A stretch of 64,000 nucleotides of DNA, from contig JAGFBZ010000561.1 in the NCBI GenBank assembly GCA_018398805.1, positions 248,001 to 312,000 on the forward strand, written 5' to 3'. The notes below the pieces were generated by a model. That model ran no database searches, was not told where the DNA came from, and worked only from the letters and a program-made list of their open reading frames with translations. Below, piece by piece: positions 36,901 to 49,440 of the stretch. The DNA comes from Hirundichthys speculiger. Its lineage: Eukaryota > Chordata > Actinopteri > Beloniformes > Exocoetidae. The translations under genes were made by a program, and so were the position numbers. Each line of letters begins with the position of its first letter. Positions within the stretch are counted from its first letter, which is position 1.

Positions 36901-37757
36901 CTCCTCCAGTACAGTAGATGTAAACATTGCATTTTGTTACAGTATGTATGCTATAACGATTTTATGCTGAGTAGAGAATCTATGGAGTATTTTTCATTGA
37001 ATCAAATTACCCAGGGACACTTGCTTAGTGAATAAATGTGTATTGTAAGAATATGGGTTCCTAGGAAAATGCCTTACTCCTTAATTCAATTTCAATTACA
37101 CCTCCCTGTTTCTTCAAAACACAAGTATTAATTTCCTTACATTTGTGCATCCTTTTCCTCCATAAATTCTTCTGTTCTACTCGAGAATCTCTCTCCCTCC
37201 ACCACCTTGCTTGTATTGAGCACCACTTCCATTCAAGCTGTCCCTCCTTTAAACTCTCTGAACCCATTGAAATCTTTCCTTTCCTTGCTGGAGCTATAAT
37301 TTTTTTTGACTGACTCCTTCCTGACTGTCCAGCTGACCGTGTTCAGGACTGTTGTTGCACTCTGCTTATGATATTATGATGATCAACATATTCACAAAAA
37401 CAAATCAAAAATGCAGTGCACATATTTTAGAGGTTCATGTCTGTAAGGTGACAATGAGAACTGTAGCTGCATTTAACTTTGTCTGAAATACAAGTACGCT
37501 GTCTAACTCTTATAAGCTCTTTGTTTGCTCCAGAATTCCACATTCAAAGGCTTCCACCTCCCAAAACTTAACCTCGAAAGCCCTGCCTATTTTTAGGGCC
37601 TAATGTTTTTTGCTTTTTTTGCGTAATTAAATGATACCTATCGAGGGAGTTTTTTTGACAGCAACATCTACATTCTTCAACAAATGAAAATAAAATTGTT
37701 GCTACGCATATTTTTTTTTTTTGTTAATCCTATCTTTGTCTAACAAACAAATAACAG

Positions 37758-37979
37758 CAAAGTTTTCCTGTGGAAAGACCTCAAAACTACAGAGTGTCAT
37801 AGCTGTGGAGGCAGTACAGAGATTCAGTTCAGTTCCTGGGGAATCTCCTGGTAATGTCCCACAGAAGGTAGAGTATCTCAGAGACTGCTACATCCACTTT
37901 ATGAATCTGACGAAGATTAAACGAGCCCAGAAGAGAAGAGAGAAAGCAGTTTTAATGCGAAAAGAGACTCTCCAAAAAG
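37758..37979 (+). other. Weak candidate exon, unrecognised
   Basis: An open frame runs between an acceptor-like T-run plus CAG (ending 37757) and a good donor, AAAAAG followed by GTTAGT at 37980. It encodes a basic helical-looking segment (YLRDCYIHFMNLTKIKRAQK and more). Its donor phase does not fit the frame of the 39019 exon, so the two do not join simply. Confidence 0.2.
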
Positions 37980-39018
37980 GTTAGTACTAAACACGCTAGT
38001 GGATGTAGATCTCAACTTCAAACTTGAATTATGAATCTTGAACTTCAAATTAAATTTTTTTTTGAATTTTTAAATTCCATTCTCATATTAGTAATATAAA
38101 AGCTCGTCTGTTCACACAAACTATCATAGTTTTTTTTAGAAAATATTGATAAACATGATGGCAAAGCCAGTGGTTTACAAAGTGAATATATAGATTCAGT
38201 AACATCATATTTTTCTGCAGATAATTGAGCCTTGTTTGCGGTTTTTGTAAGCTATTCTGTCAGTACTGACTAAATTCAGGATAAGTCACCCTGGCAAGGA
38301 AACTGATGTTTCTATTAGTTAATTTTTCTGACTTGTTGACATGTAAAATATTTTTCAATCAAACCGATATTACATCTCTGTTCTACTGGGAACGGGATTT
38401 TCTTTCCTGAAAATTGGTCCCTTGATGTTGGATTTCTGCTCCAGTTTCACCTTGGTCACAATGTCCACTGCAAACATGATGCAAGGCCCAGTACAGACAT
38501 GAGTAATGTCATCCATTGCGACACATTTAACCAAATCCTATGTCACATTGTCCCAAACGTTGTCTGAGTTTGCTTCATGATATTTTTGCTGCCATAGTTT
38601 AGATAGCAAACACACAGAATTTTTTCACAAGAATTTGGGATTACTTTTTCTTAAGAGTGGTTTCAATACGGATCCTCCTCCTAATTTTGCCAAGTACTTA
38701 AATACACACACTTTAACTGAATTACGTGTTATTACATTGTGATGGTTTTATGGTTGCGTGTCACAGCTTTCTTGTTAAGTATAGATGGAATTTCAAAAAA
38801 TGTTTTTGCCAATCAAAGCCCATAAGTAGAAGGGAAAATAGAGCCCAAGTTGAAAAAAAAAAATCACAATTTCCTGAAAGGTCAAAGATCCTTATTTTGT
38901 AATCACATATGACATAGAAAAGCACTCAGCTGTGTCCCCTTGCCCTCCTTAACCTTTATGCTCCTCTTTTTGTCTCTCCATTTCCCTTTCTTGTTCCATT
39001 TCTCTACCTCTCCCATAG

Positions 39019-39415
39019 CTCCATGCTGTCTCCTATCTATCAGGACCATGGCAGCTCGGTGATGTGCCCTCAGACTTCGTCCTGCTCCTCTTCTTCTCAG
39101 GGCCTCCACCGGCCATTGTACTGTCACCCTCCGCCAATAAGTGGGAGCAGTGTGGGCCCCAACCCCACATACTACCATACTGTGTATGATGTCCAGGTGG
39201 AGCAGTACAGTGAAGTGCCTTTCTCTGGTGGAGGAAGCGGCTATGGGGATCACTATGGACAGGGCTCCATGGCCCTTGTTAACAACAACAATGACCCAAC
39301 AGTTCCACTTATTCGCCGGAGAGGAGGGATGGTGGATTACCGGGATGTCATCCTGGCCCATCAGGCACATAAGCTGCACAACACACCACAGGCCAAGAGG
39401 AAGCAGTGGGAGTGA
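39019..39415 (+). CDS. Coding exon of an unidentified gene (131 codons)
   Basis: A polypyrimidine tract and CCCATAG precede 39019. The frame then runs through 130 residues starting at ATG 39023, four bases into the exon: Ser/Cys/Gly/Tyr-rich at first (SSCSSSSQGLHRPLYCHPPP), then PTYYHTVYDVQVEQYSEVPF, a Gly-Tyr stretch, five Asn, and VPLIRRRGGMVDYRDVILAH before a basic end (AKRKQWE). Third-codon positions are GC-rich against AT-rich flanks, which supports coding. The end is ambiguous: GGA followed by GTGAGT at 39412 is a strong donor (393-base symmetric exon), while the same bases give GAG TGA, a stop at 39413-39415. The mix suggests an intracellular low-complexity tail or N-terminus of a membrane or scaffold protein, but I cannot name it. 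Confidence 0.65.
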
Positions 39416-40424
39416 GTACAGTTAACTTATTGGCAAAACAAAAGGGTTCACTGTGAAGTAGTAATAGTCACTTTACCCATCAGCCTTGGCTAGCTGTTGA
39501 ACTATAACGACTTTATTGTTTTTATTGGGACCAAAACATCATACCATTGTTTCCTCATGTTGACTCAAGATCAGAAACGTCTTACAATGTTATCCAACTT
39601 CAAGTAGATAATAGTTCAGCGTTTCAAGTTCCAGTGCAAGTGCTAGCCAATCAAATCACCTGATAGGTGTCTGATCTTGTGACTGATTATCAGTCAATCA
39701 ACCAAATGTAGAGTACGACTGGACTGCCAGGCCTGTAGACCTCCTAAATGCATAAATCAGTATGAGAATAGTAATTTGTGGAATTGTTGTAAAGGTGTGT
39801 TGTAGAGTCATATATTTCGGAATCTAAATGTGAAAACGACAGTTGTCGGCCAACAGAATATTAACAGCGAATGTTGGAGGATGCTTCTGAGTCATGGACA
39901 AATCACCTGCTAACAGTGTGAGCGATTGGAAGATAGATGCAGAGGTTGTTATATGCTTGGAGTCCCTTTCAGCAAGCTCAGGTTTCTTTTGACATCATGG
40001 CAATTATGTTTTGGGGAAAAAAAGTGCTCTGAACCATGTTTATTAAGTATTTATCACTGATGTACAACTTAAGATACATATAGATGATATAAAACATGGA
40101 TATATGATACTGCAAATATTTTTTAAACCATTTAAAGTTAGGAAAGACATGGAACCTTTAAAACTGCATTTGCTATTCAGTTTGGTTTAAAATATCAACA
40201 TTTTATCACCTCTCCCAGCAATGACAAGCTGAACATTTAGTTCCTATCATCAATTTAAGTTTATTTATTTAATGGGGCATTGTACAACCTTTATTTTTTC
40301 CTAAGGAAAAAAGAAATGCCAACAATTCTTACCTTTGCTTTGACTTGTAGTTCTTTTCACAGTATGAACTCAAGACATTTCATGTTTTTCTCATCATCAT
40401 TTCAGTTGTTATTATCCATCATTT
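39416..40424. other. Intron or intergenic, nothing recognised
   Basis: AT-rich with no frame or repeat that I can support. Confidence 0.5.
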
Positions 40425-40429
40425 TGGGT

Positions 40430-41840
40430 CAAAACAGTTCTTGGTGGTTAGCACTGTTGTCCTCACAGCTAGGGATGGGAATCGAGAACTGGTTCCTGTA
40501 GAGAACCGCTTCTGTGTGTTTCAATTCCATGGAATTATTTGGCAGTTTATCTAGCGATTCTCTTATCGATTTCAACCAGCGCGAATCTCACATAATTTAC
40601 ACAAGTTATGCACAGTCAATTCCAGAAAGCACTTACGTGATTAAGTTACGTCGGTTTAGCACGCGCATTGCAGTTGTAAACAACAATGGCGCCCACCAGG
40701 TTCAAACCCTCCAAAGTTTGGCTCCACTTCACCAACGAAAGATGGCAACAAGGCAACTTGCAGTCATTGCAAAGCGGAGATAACAGGAACAGGGAAGGAA
40801 CACGACTAACATGCAGAAACATTTGCACACACAACATGGGATAACGAGCGTCATGTTTTTGACGCGCTTCGGACTGATGGATCTCAACCCAGCAGATCAC
40901 CTCTGCGGTTACCATGGAAGGCAGCTCTGGTAAGTAGCTATCCCGCTGCCGATGTGCTTCTTTGTAAAACACGCTATAACATTAATGCTATGCTAGTGAA
41001 ACGAATGCCTTCTGCATTACAATCAGAAGATGACTGTGATGAGAGAGAGAGTCTGGCTGGCTCAGAGGCTGGAAGACATGCTTATTTTTCTGCAAAAGAA
41101 TTCTTAATTCTTCATAGTATTTGCAGATTTGCACTATGTACTGTTCTGTTGTATTTGATAGTATTTATCTTTATTATTATTTTTGAGTGCTTAGTGAGCT
41201 CATATATCATTTTAAAAGGGAGATTTTTAAAATTTCTATTAGGAAAAATTTGTTAGTAAAATGTTACACATTCTTGTGTATTTGCATAGTTACAACAGTT
41301 AGCACATTCTTTTTGGGCCTCTTTTGACCTTGCTGTTGAGTTTGTAAGGTCATGACTTCTAAGTCAAAAAAATTGATGCTAATAAAACTGTTCTCCTTTG
41401 CCCCCAAATTAGAATCAATAAGAGAATCGATAAAGAATTGAACCGTTAAACAGTAATGATAATGGAATCGGAAAAAAATCTTTTCAATTCCCATTCCCTA
41501 CTCACAGCAAGAAGGTTCCTAGTTCAAACTTCCGCAGGGACCTTTCTGTGTGGAGTTTGGATGTTTCCCTGTGGTTGCGTGGGTTTTCTCTGGGTACTTC
41601 GGCTTCCTCCCACAGACCTAAGACATGCAGGCTAATTGGTTAGGTTAGGTTAATTGGTGGTTCCAAACTGCTTGTAGGAGTGAGTGTGCATGGTTGTTTG
41701 TCTATGTGTGGCCCTGCAATGGACTGGCGACCTGTCCAAGGTGTACCCCTGCCTTTTGCCCGGAGAGAGCTGGGATAGACTCCAGCAGATCCCCGTGACC
41801 CTGCAGAGGATTAAGCAGGTATGGAAAATGGATGGAATGA
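40430..41840 (+). mobile_element. tRNA-derived SINE split by a hAT insertion
   Basis: The head (to 40469) carries TGGTTAGCACTG, a box-A-like motif. After the insert, CTCACAGCAAGAAGGTTCC and AGTTCAAACTTCC (box-B-like) follow, then the body GACTGGCGACCTGTCCAAGG and a tail ending in GGATGGAATGAATG. Removing the insert gives a continuous SINE. The 13752-13870 fragment is the 3' part of the same family. Confidence 0.75.
40470..41500 (+). mobile_element. hAT element with BED-finger transposase relic
   Basis: Ends TAGGGATGGGAAT and ATTCCCATTCCCTA are inverted with one mismatch. CTCACAGC flanks both sides exactly (40462-40469 and 41501-41508). A relic frame begins at ATG 40686 (MAPTRFKPSKVWLHF). After a one-base shift it gives TCSHCK, then QKHLHTQHG, the spacing of a BED zinc finger at a hAT transposase N-terminus. 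The rest of the transposase is missing. Confidence 0.9.
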
Positions 41841-42029
41841 ATGAGGTTAAAAAAATGATTATATATTATATTATATTGGAACAATGATTTGGTACAAAAG
41901 AGTATTTGAAGAGCAAAGATGGGCAGAGGATTTCTACTTTGGTTACCATATGCATCATATGCATAGCCAATTTCCCCTCTGGGATTATTAAAGTATTTTC
42001 AATTCAATTTTTTTTACTCTACATGGAAT

Positions 42030-42270
42030 AATTACATCTTTCTCTTTTCGTTTCGACTGTTCCCTTCAGGGGTCGCCACAGCAACAAAATCAAAATGAGG
42101 AAATATTTTCCATGAAATGATAAAATGTCTCACTTTCAACATCTGATATGTTCCTCATATTCTACTGAAAATAAATTATGAGTTTATGAGATTTCCAAAT
42201 CATTGCATTCTGTTTTTATTTGCATTTTTACACAGCATCTCAACTTTTTTTGAAATGGGGTTGTATATCA
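42030..42270 (-). mobile_element. RTE tail scrap and right half of ACAACCCC-type MITE
   Basis: CTGTTCCCTTCAGGGGTCGCCACAGC-like sequence at 42058-42085 (shown here in part) matches the 3' border of the RTE copies. It is followed by the end of the MITE family, closing CATCTCAACTTTTTTTGAAA then TGGGGTTGTA at 42266. Confidence 0.6.
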
Positions 42271-42309
42271 GTGTCATCAATATCAACAATTTAAGGAACC
42301 TGATGGAAT

Positions 42310-44950
42310 TGTATTGTGTAAAAGGGAGGTTGCCCACGGTGGAAAAAAGGGGGATCCCATGGTGAGCAGTCAAGCTGTGGTAGGACTACTATTTGCCCCC
42401 TGGCTGGGACCCTGTACTTTAGGATTCTCCTCAGTAAGCGAGAAGGTAGTCTCCCTGCAGGTTGGGGAGCGGGCTCTAACTGTTGTTTGCACTTAAGCAC
42501 CAAATGACAGTTCAGAGTACACAGCCTTCTTTAAGTCCTTGCAGCAGTGCTTGAAATTGCTACCAAAGGGTTCTTTTATTCTGCTGGACTTCAAGGCTCA
42601 TGTTGGTACTGACAGTGTTACCTGCGAAGGTGTGATTGGGAGGAATGGCCTGATCTGAACCTAAGTAGTGTTCTGTTGTTAGATTTCTGTGCAAGTCACA
42701 GTCTGTCCATAACAAATACCATTTTCAATATATAAGGGGTCCGTAAGGCAAGGCAAGGCACATTTTGTATAGCACATTTTGTGTACAAGACAATTCAAGG
42801 TGCTTTACATGAAACATTAGATGCATTACCGAGCATTAAAGAGTACATTAAAAACAGGAAGGAAATAAAATAAAATAAAATAAAAATTTAAAACCCTCAA
42901 AGAAGATAGGATAAAATGCAAAACAGTTGTCCACATGACACCAGGACACAAGGACACCCTGGATTGCAGTTGGATGATGGACTTCGTAGTTATATTCTTG
43001 TATTTGTGGTTATATATTTTACATACTTATGTGAAGAGAGAAGCTGATTTGTCAACTGATCAACTGGTGGCAAGTTTGATCAGATGCCGGGGGAGGATGC
43101 TGGATGGGCTTGGTAAACCCAAATGTACAGCAAGGGTTTGCTGGGAACATTTAGCAGTTGAACCTGACAGAAAAATCTTCATCTTCCACCTCCAACTTAA
43201 CTTTACACTGGCCTGAATGAACCATGTTCTGGGTCTCCATTTTTGAGGCGGCCAACCAGAGTTGCAGACACAAAGGAGTGCTTGCTCTTGGTTAGCTTCA
43301 TTAGACCTGTGGGAAATAGTCAACACTTGCTGGCAAACCAAATAAGCGACGGCCTCAGTGGTTACTGAAGCAAAAACCTTGATAAAGGAGGAGTTCGGTG
43401 AGGCCATGGATTTGATTGGCCCAGAGAAGATTCTTGCAAATCATCATGTGGCTTAGGCAGAGCAGTGCTACACGATCACCATGTATAGTAAGGACGGGAT
43501 GCTGTTGACATTGACTGGAGATGTTATTGGGCTGTGGAAGGAAATTTTTAAGGATCTTCTGAGTCCCACCAAAAAATCTTCCCCAGAAGAGGCTGACTCT
43601 GTGGATTCTGAGGTGAGCTTGCTTATTACTGGGGCTGAGGTCACTGAGGTAGTAAAAACGTTCTACAGCACCAGGGCTCCAGGGATGGACGAAGTGCTTC
43701 CCTAAGTTCCTCAAGGCTCTGTATGCTGTAGGGCTGTCTTGATTGACATGCCTCTGTAACTTTGCCTGGACGTTAGGGGCAGCACCTCTGGCCTGAAAGA
43801 CTGGGGGTAGTGATTCCACTTTTTCAGAAGAGGGACTGGAGAGTGTGTTTCAATTAAAGCGAGATCACACTCCTCAGCTTCCCTGGTAAGGTCTATGCAA
43901 GGGTGCTGGAGAAGAGAGTCCAATTGATTGTCGAACATCTGATTCTGGAGGAATACTGCAGGTTTGGTCCTGGCCATGGAACACTGGACCAGCTCTATAC
44001 TCTCGCTAGGATCCTGGAGGAGGTATGGGAGTTTGTCCAACTGGTACATGTGTTTTGTGGATTCAGAGAAAGGCATTGGACTCTGTCCCTCAGGGACCTC
44101 TGGGAGGTACACCCAGAGTATGGGATACTGGGTATGTTACCATGTTCTATTCAATCCCTGTACAAACAGAGTGAGAGTTTGGTCCACATTGCCAGTAATA
44201 AATCAAGAGATGAGAGTAAGATTCTTTTCCAGTGAAAGTGGGTCACCATTAGGGCTGCCCTGTGTCACAGAGTCTGTTTATAACTTTTATTGGAAAGCAT
44301 TTATAGGAACAGCCAAGGACAAGTAGGTGTCTGGATTGGTGACCTCTCAGTTTTTGTGTATGATGTGGTCCTATTGGCTTCATTAAGCCATGATCTTCAG
44401 CTTGCACTGGAGCAGTTCGGAGCCAAGTGTGAAGCGACGGGGATGCGAATAAGCACTTCCACCTTTGAAACCATGGCTCTCATACCAAAAAAAGGTAGAA
44501 TGCCCTTTTCAGGTTTAGAATAAGGTGTTGTTTCAAGTGGAGGAGTTTCATTATCTTGGGTTCTTGTTCACGGGTAAGGGAAGAATGGGGCAGGAAATTG
44601 ACAGGAAGATCAGTGCGCCATCTGTAGTAATGCAGATTGTACTGGTCTGTTGTGGTGAAGAGAGAGTGAACCCAAAAAGCCAGACCCTCTGTGGTGACCA
44701 AAAGAATGAGATCGCAGATACAAGGAGCTTCCTAAGTAGGGTGGCTGGACTCTCCCGTTAGAGACAGGATGAGATGTTCAGTTATTCAGGGATTCAGCAG
44801 AGCCGCTACTGAGGAGTCAGCTGAGGTGGTTTAGGCATATAGTTAAGATACCTCCTGGACACCTCTTCAGGGAGGTGTTCCAGGCATTTCCAACCATGTG
44901 GGTAGTCGGGCATGTGTGTAGGGACAGGTGGACAGAACATGAATTGAACA
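42310..44950 (+). mobile_element. Decayed LINE with endonuclease and reverse transcriptase
   Basis: Plus-strand pieces follow the order of an endonuclease-type non-LTR polymerase. The endonuclease part has FKAHVGTDSVT and GVIGRNGL (42590-42650), continuing after an insert as HKDTLDCSWMMDFVV and LDGLGKPK. The RT part has KVYARVLEKRVQLIVEHLIL, FGPGHGTLDQLYTLARILEE, YDVVLLASLSHDLQLALEQF, GMRISTSTFETMALIPKK and FHYLGFLFTGKGRM. Many stops and shifts occur. The catalytic FADD box reads FVYD here, so one catalytic Asp is gone. Same family as 17226-17940. Confidence 0.88.
42743..42935 (-). mobile_element. L2-type LINE tail inserted in the LINE
   Basis: The insert begins GGCAAGGCAAGGCACATTTT and includes ATTCAAGGTGCTTTACATG, the complement of the tail seen at 21380-21450. 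It splits the endonuclease domain of the host LINE between a GGGGTCCGT and a TTGTCCACATGAC. Confidence 0.75.
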
Positions 44951-46535
44951 TGCACATCTTTAGTTCATTTAGTCTGCAAACAAAACCCAAAGTACAAAAA
45001 GGGTTAGTTCTTCTTCTTCTATTACTTCCCTTGATTCTTCTTATTAGGGTTGTGTGATTTTGAATATAGATATAGTTATAATGCATATTGATTTTATGTC
45101 ATCCAGTTTTGAATTATGGGAACAAGAGTCTGCAGATTTGTTCTGCAATAAAATGCTATTTACCAATTTTGCAGGCTAACACAATTTCAGACAAGAGGAT
45201 ATAGTCAATTAAATTAAGAGTGAGTCTGGCAGTAATGTGAACATGCCAGTCATTCAATTCAGAACAGTTACTCTACTTGTTACCCCTGAATTTAGCCCCT
45301 CACCACACATTAGAAGAGGTTGACTTTGCCCATCTCATGTCCTTGAGACTTCTGAGCACTGAGTTTTGTGAGAGGCAGTGGGTGGTGACAGACATAGACT
45401 TTTATACAGTGTTGTTGTTTTGACAAACAAATAAGCAGAAAGACAAGCTGACAGCTGCTGATCCCGACAGCTGCTGACCTAGTTGCAGATCAGACCAGGT
45501 GTGTCAGCTAAGCCTGGGGGGCAAAGCTGATTTTTATAAGACATGACAGGTTAAAACCCCACTTACCCTGTCATCCAGTAGATTCACACAGGGATAGATT
45601 GTCAATGGGCTTGATAGATTTTCTTACCTTCTGGTCCTGTGTCTGACTACATCTCCTCTTTACTCTCACTTTATCCCTTTTAATGCCCTCCCATTTACTG
45701 TGGTACTCCACCAGCTGATCAGACTCAAATGGAAAACACTGCAACAGGGCCAATAGGTGCAGACACTCGTTTGCCCTCTGCCATCATTTCCTTATAATTG
45801 TGATGGAGAGCACGTCTGCCGCATCACCAGTCTGGGCTATTTTGCTTTCTCTGGCACTAGTTTAGCTCAGTTCACTTTCAGAGAATAGAGAATTCAATAT
45901 GCTGCCAAAAAAAAAAATATCAATTTAATCAAATGGCATACAGCAGGTGAATAAAAATGTATTAGTTTATTAAGACACAATGGGGAAATGAGCATTGCAA
46001 CAAAACAGTTAACAGGCAAATATTCAGGTTATCAAAAAAGAATATTGAATTATAATTATTGTTTAACAGATGATACAACTTAAAACAACACAAATTCTAG
46101 AACATAGAGCATGGTTATACAATTGGATATCTGTAGCACTTGTAGAATTCATCATTCTTTAAATTAAAGAACAGTAACATGATTTAAAAAAAGAATACAA
46201 ATGTTGACAAAAGCCCAGTTTGTCCAGTTGTTCGTCCAGTTTGTCTCTGTTTTTGTCTCAGTTTATAGACCGTTTGTAGCTGAGTATCCATCTCTGAACC
46301 CGACAGGGGTTCAGAGCCGAAAATTGTGGTTGGAGCCAACAGTTCAATCTAGTACACCTCAGGACCACAAAGGTTCCTCTGCCACACTTATTTTCCCTTC
46401 ATGGGGATTCTGTTGGCCAAAAGGCCTTTGCCTATCCATCATCTACACATGGTTCATCCTGTTTTGGGTCAAGAGAACCTGGAATCTATCCTTGGTGTCA
46501 CCAGGCAAGAACATATTTATTTCAGTTTGCATTTT
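44951..46535. other. No gene recognised
   Basis: AT-rich sequence with no frame supported by similarity or splice borders. A direct-repeat palindrome around 46293-46317 (TCTGAACC and GGTTCAGA) is the only structure noted. Confidence 0.45.
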
Positions 46536-46537
46536 TA

Positions 46538-47046
46538 CAACCCAAATTTGGGAAAAGGTTGAACTTTTTTTTTTTTTTTAAATTAATAAAATAAAAACTA
46601 AAAGACTTTCAAATCACATGAGCCAGTATTTTATTCACAATAGAACACATGTTTATACTGGAAAATTTTACCCTTTTATCCATTAAATGAGCTCATTTCA
46701 AATTTAATGACTGTTGCAGGTCTCAAAAAGGTTGGGACAGGGGCATGTTTACCATGCTGGAGCATCTCCTCTTCTTTTCAAAACAGTTCTGGGCATCGAG
46801 GGTATGATATTCTAGAGCTTTGGTGTTGGTTCCATTCTTGCCTGATATAGGTTTCCAGCTGCTGAAGAGTTCATGGTTGTCTTTGATGTATTTTTGTTTT
46901 GTGCATAGAATTATAAGATTTCTGAGATTAAATATATCTATGATCTGTTGTGAATAAAATATTGGTTCATGTGATTTGAAAGTCTTAGTTTTCATTTTAT
47001 TTAAATAAAAACAAAAAGTCTTCCAACTTTTCTGGAATTTGGGTTG
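46538..47046. mobile_element. Complete ACAACCCAAATT-type MITE with TA duplication
   Basis: Left CAACCCAAATTTGGGAAAAGG and right CTTTTCTGGAATTTGGGTTG are inverted copies. TA occurs at both borders (46536-46537 and 47047-47048). The interior has no intact frame. Half copies of the family lie at 15463 and 42110. Confidence 0.75.
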
Positions 47047-47048
47047 TA

Positions 47049-47949
47049 TAATATTGCAAATTTGTTGGGTTTACTCAAATTATTTCATATTAGTTTCCGT
47101 ATATAGAGTGAGAAGCAACATCTCGCTTTATTACCTTCATTTTTATTTTCTAAAGGCAACCTTGAAGGTCATCCTGTCTCTGTCAAACTCCTCTTACTCT
47201 TTGCTGTCACAAGCACTTAGTTGCTGTAGAAGTGTTTTTAGGCTGTGACATTGCTTTAGGGTACAATGAACTGAGAAAACGTGTGGTTTGGAAAGCATGA
47301 GGCAAAACTGAGCAAATGCTGGGTCAGAGGGAGGAGTAAACTGCTGCTGGTATTGACCTGTCAAAGTCGACTAAAAGGAGCAGAGGAGTTTTTCTTATAT
47401 CTTTTGAATGACAGTGAAAGAGCTAAAAACCACCACTGCACTACACATCTGAGTGAACCTGAGGCATGAATTTGTGAAAATGCCATGTGACAGGGACCTA
47501 CATATTTAAACATGGCTTTGTAAATTTAAAAGAAATCACCTACCTCCAGCAATAATAAGCCATTGTAACATAATAATTATTTTTCCAGCATCTGGAATCC
47601 TTAACTCCTCAATCTGTACATCATTAAAAAGCTACCTGGTCCTTGCATTTCCATCGCTTGAATAGGGCACTAAAGAGAGTACCACTCAAATATTTCATGT
47701 AAATAAAAAGAAAAGGGAGGAACAAAAAAGAGAAAACAAATCTTTGCTACATTAAGGGAAACTTAGTTGTGACATAGCATGAGAAGAATACTTATCCAAA
47801 AATAAAACTGCTTCAACCTGTTTGGTTGCATTTTGTGTATATATAATGTATGTAAAGCTGTAAGCACACACCGGTTAATATATTGGAGACAATATGGGGA
47901 TTTGGTTAAGATTAATTTGTCCAAGGACACTTCAACATGTGGAAGGACA
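47049..47949. other. No gene recognised
   Basis: AT-rich sequence with no supported feature. Confidence 0.45.
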
Positions 47950-49440
47950 ATCAATTTTACCTGTACAGTTTCCCTACCCTAAACAAGCGATCGCAAAATA
48001 CCGAGTTTGCGGAAACCGCAACGCGCATGTCGGCGCGTAAAAGAGCGCGTCCAAATGGAATAGCTGTGGCAGCTCTCATTCAGATGTCTGCTGTGGAGGA
48101 AACCAAGGAGATCTCTGTGTCTGGTGTCAAGATGTAAAAGGTTGGATGCCGGAATTTATTTCCACTATGTCTGAAACTGTTGGTGGTCGAGGAGGGACAG
48201 GAACATTCAATTGTTCGTGATCTTTAAATGCGCATCCAATGATTAGTTCTGCAGTATTTTAAAACGCACATCAGCTGCGCCAAGACGCACAACTGGTAAC
48301 AAATGGATCTTACACAGGTAAGATCGTGGGTTCAGGGAGGTGGAAGATTGTGTTCTGTTAACTGTTAACTGTTTTCACTTCCTCGCCGGTGTATTCAACA
48401 GCAAAACCAAAATGCTCCCACACTGGTGATTAAAAAAAGTTTTTCCCAATTTCTCCGCTACCGCTGGCCACGCCTGCTTGTTTTTTTTTCTTTTTCTGCA
48501 TCTATGACCTGCAGCCAACCGTCCAAAGTGTGATAGGCTGGTCACTGTGAGTGAGCGGAGGCGAGTGGACATTGACATGCAGTGGCGGGTCTGTTGCCTA
48601 AAAGGCATGCACGCTCACGTGCAAGTCCAATGCAAAGTTATTGGAACATAAATACCGCTGGACTAGGGTTAGCCAACCGTCCCTTAAAAAACGGAATTGT
48701 CCCATATTTATAAACTAAAGTACGTGTCCCGTATTGAGCTGAAAAGGGACGCACTTTGTCCCGTATTACTGTAAGAGTCAAAAAATTGTCATAAAATGCC
48801 AATGGAAAATGAATAATAGGGCGCTTTATATGAAAACTTACGGTAAACTTGTCCAAGGCCCTCTCCTGCTTTGTGACCAATGAGCTGACAGCATTTTCAT
48901 ACACGAGTATGACGATACAGAATACGCTCATCCTCTTGGTCAAGGTACTGTCGCTTGCAGAGAAGATACCGGAAGACAACAAAGCAGCATGCGACTGGCT
49001 ACGTAAAACCCCACTGAAGAAGAAGCAGCATGCGTGACAGTGATACAGACGCCGACACTACCTTACGGGACGGTACTCCTCCAAGAAGAAAAAGAGAAGG
49101 ATGCAAAAGTACAGAGAGGAGTGGGAAAAATATAACACCTGGGTGGAAAAAGTGTGCGATAACATTTATAAAGCGCACTGCACGCCAGGAAGGGTGAAGG
49201 CAATCAGGTCGGCCGGCCCTGCCGATGAGGTGTCCCTTATTTATTTTTCAGGGAGTTGGCAACCCTACGCGGGACATAATATTCACAGTATTCTCCCACA
49301 TGTTACACATAAAAAAAAGAAAAAAATAGAAAAGGCTAAAAGAACGACTAGCAAACGAGGGAACGTGGGAATTTATGTTACACCTTGAATGCAGCCTGCA
49401 GCACAGCGTACTGATCACAACAAACATGGCGGCATGGAAC
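47950..49440. repeat. Dispersed repeat A, copy 2, with CpG-rich flanks
   Basis: From 48257 the sequence parallels repeat A copy 1 for about 400 bases up to AAAGTTATTGGAACATAAATACC, then continues past a nested element at 49268 with GGGACATAAT, as in copy 1. The CpG-rich 47985-48130 and a short frame from ATG 49426 (MAAWNFVKVSEEDSLVVICD) suggest a larger mobile element around it, but I cannot define its ends. Confidence 0.55.
48664..49267. mobile_element. Nested hAT-like MITE
   Basis: Starts TAGGGTTAGCCAACCGTCCC and ends with the inverted relative GGGAGTTGGCAACCCTA. The flanks CGCTGGAC (48656-48663) and CGCGGGAC (49268-49275) agree at 7 of 8 positions, consistent with a hAT duplication. It carries Lys-rich frames (for example around 49101-49200) that may be transposase scraps. 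Confidence 0.75.

Noticed and set aside
37758..39411. Joining the weak 37.8-kb candidate exon to the 39-kb exon
   Set aside because: The phases do not match: the donor leaves one base while the next exon needs two bases already in place, so the long frame would be lost.
40445..41535. A split tRNA gene
   Set aside because: Box-A- and box-B-like motifs are present but no cloverleaf can be drawn. The body and tail match a SINE family also seen at 13752.
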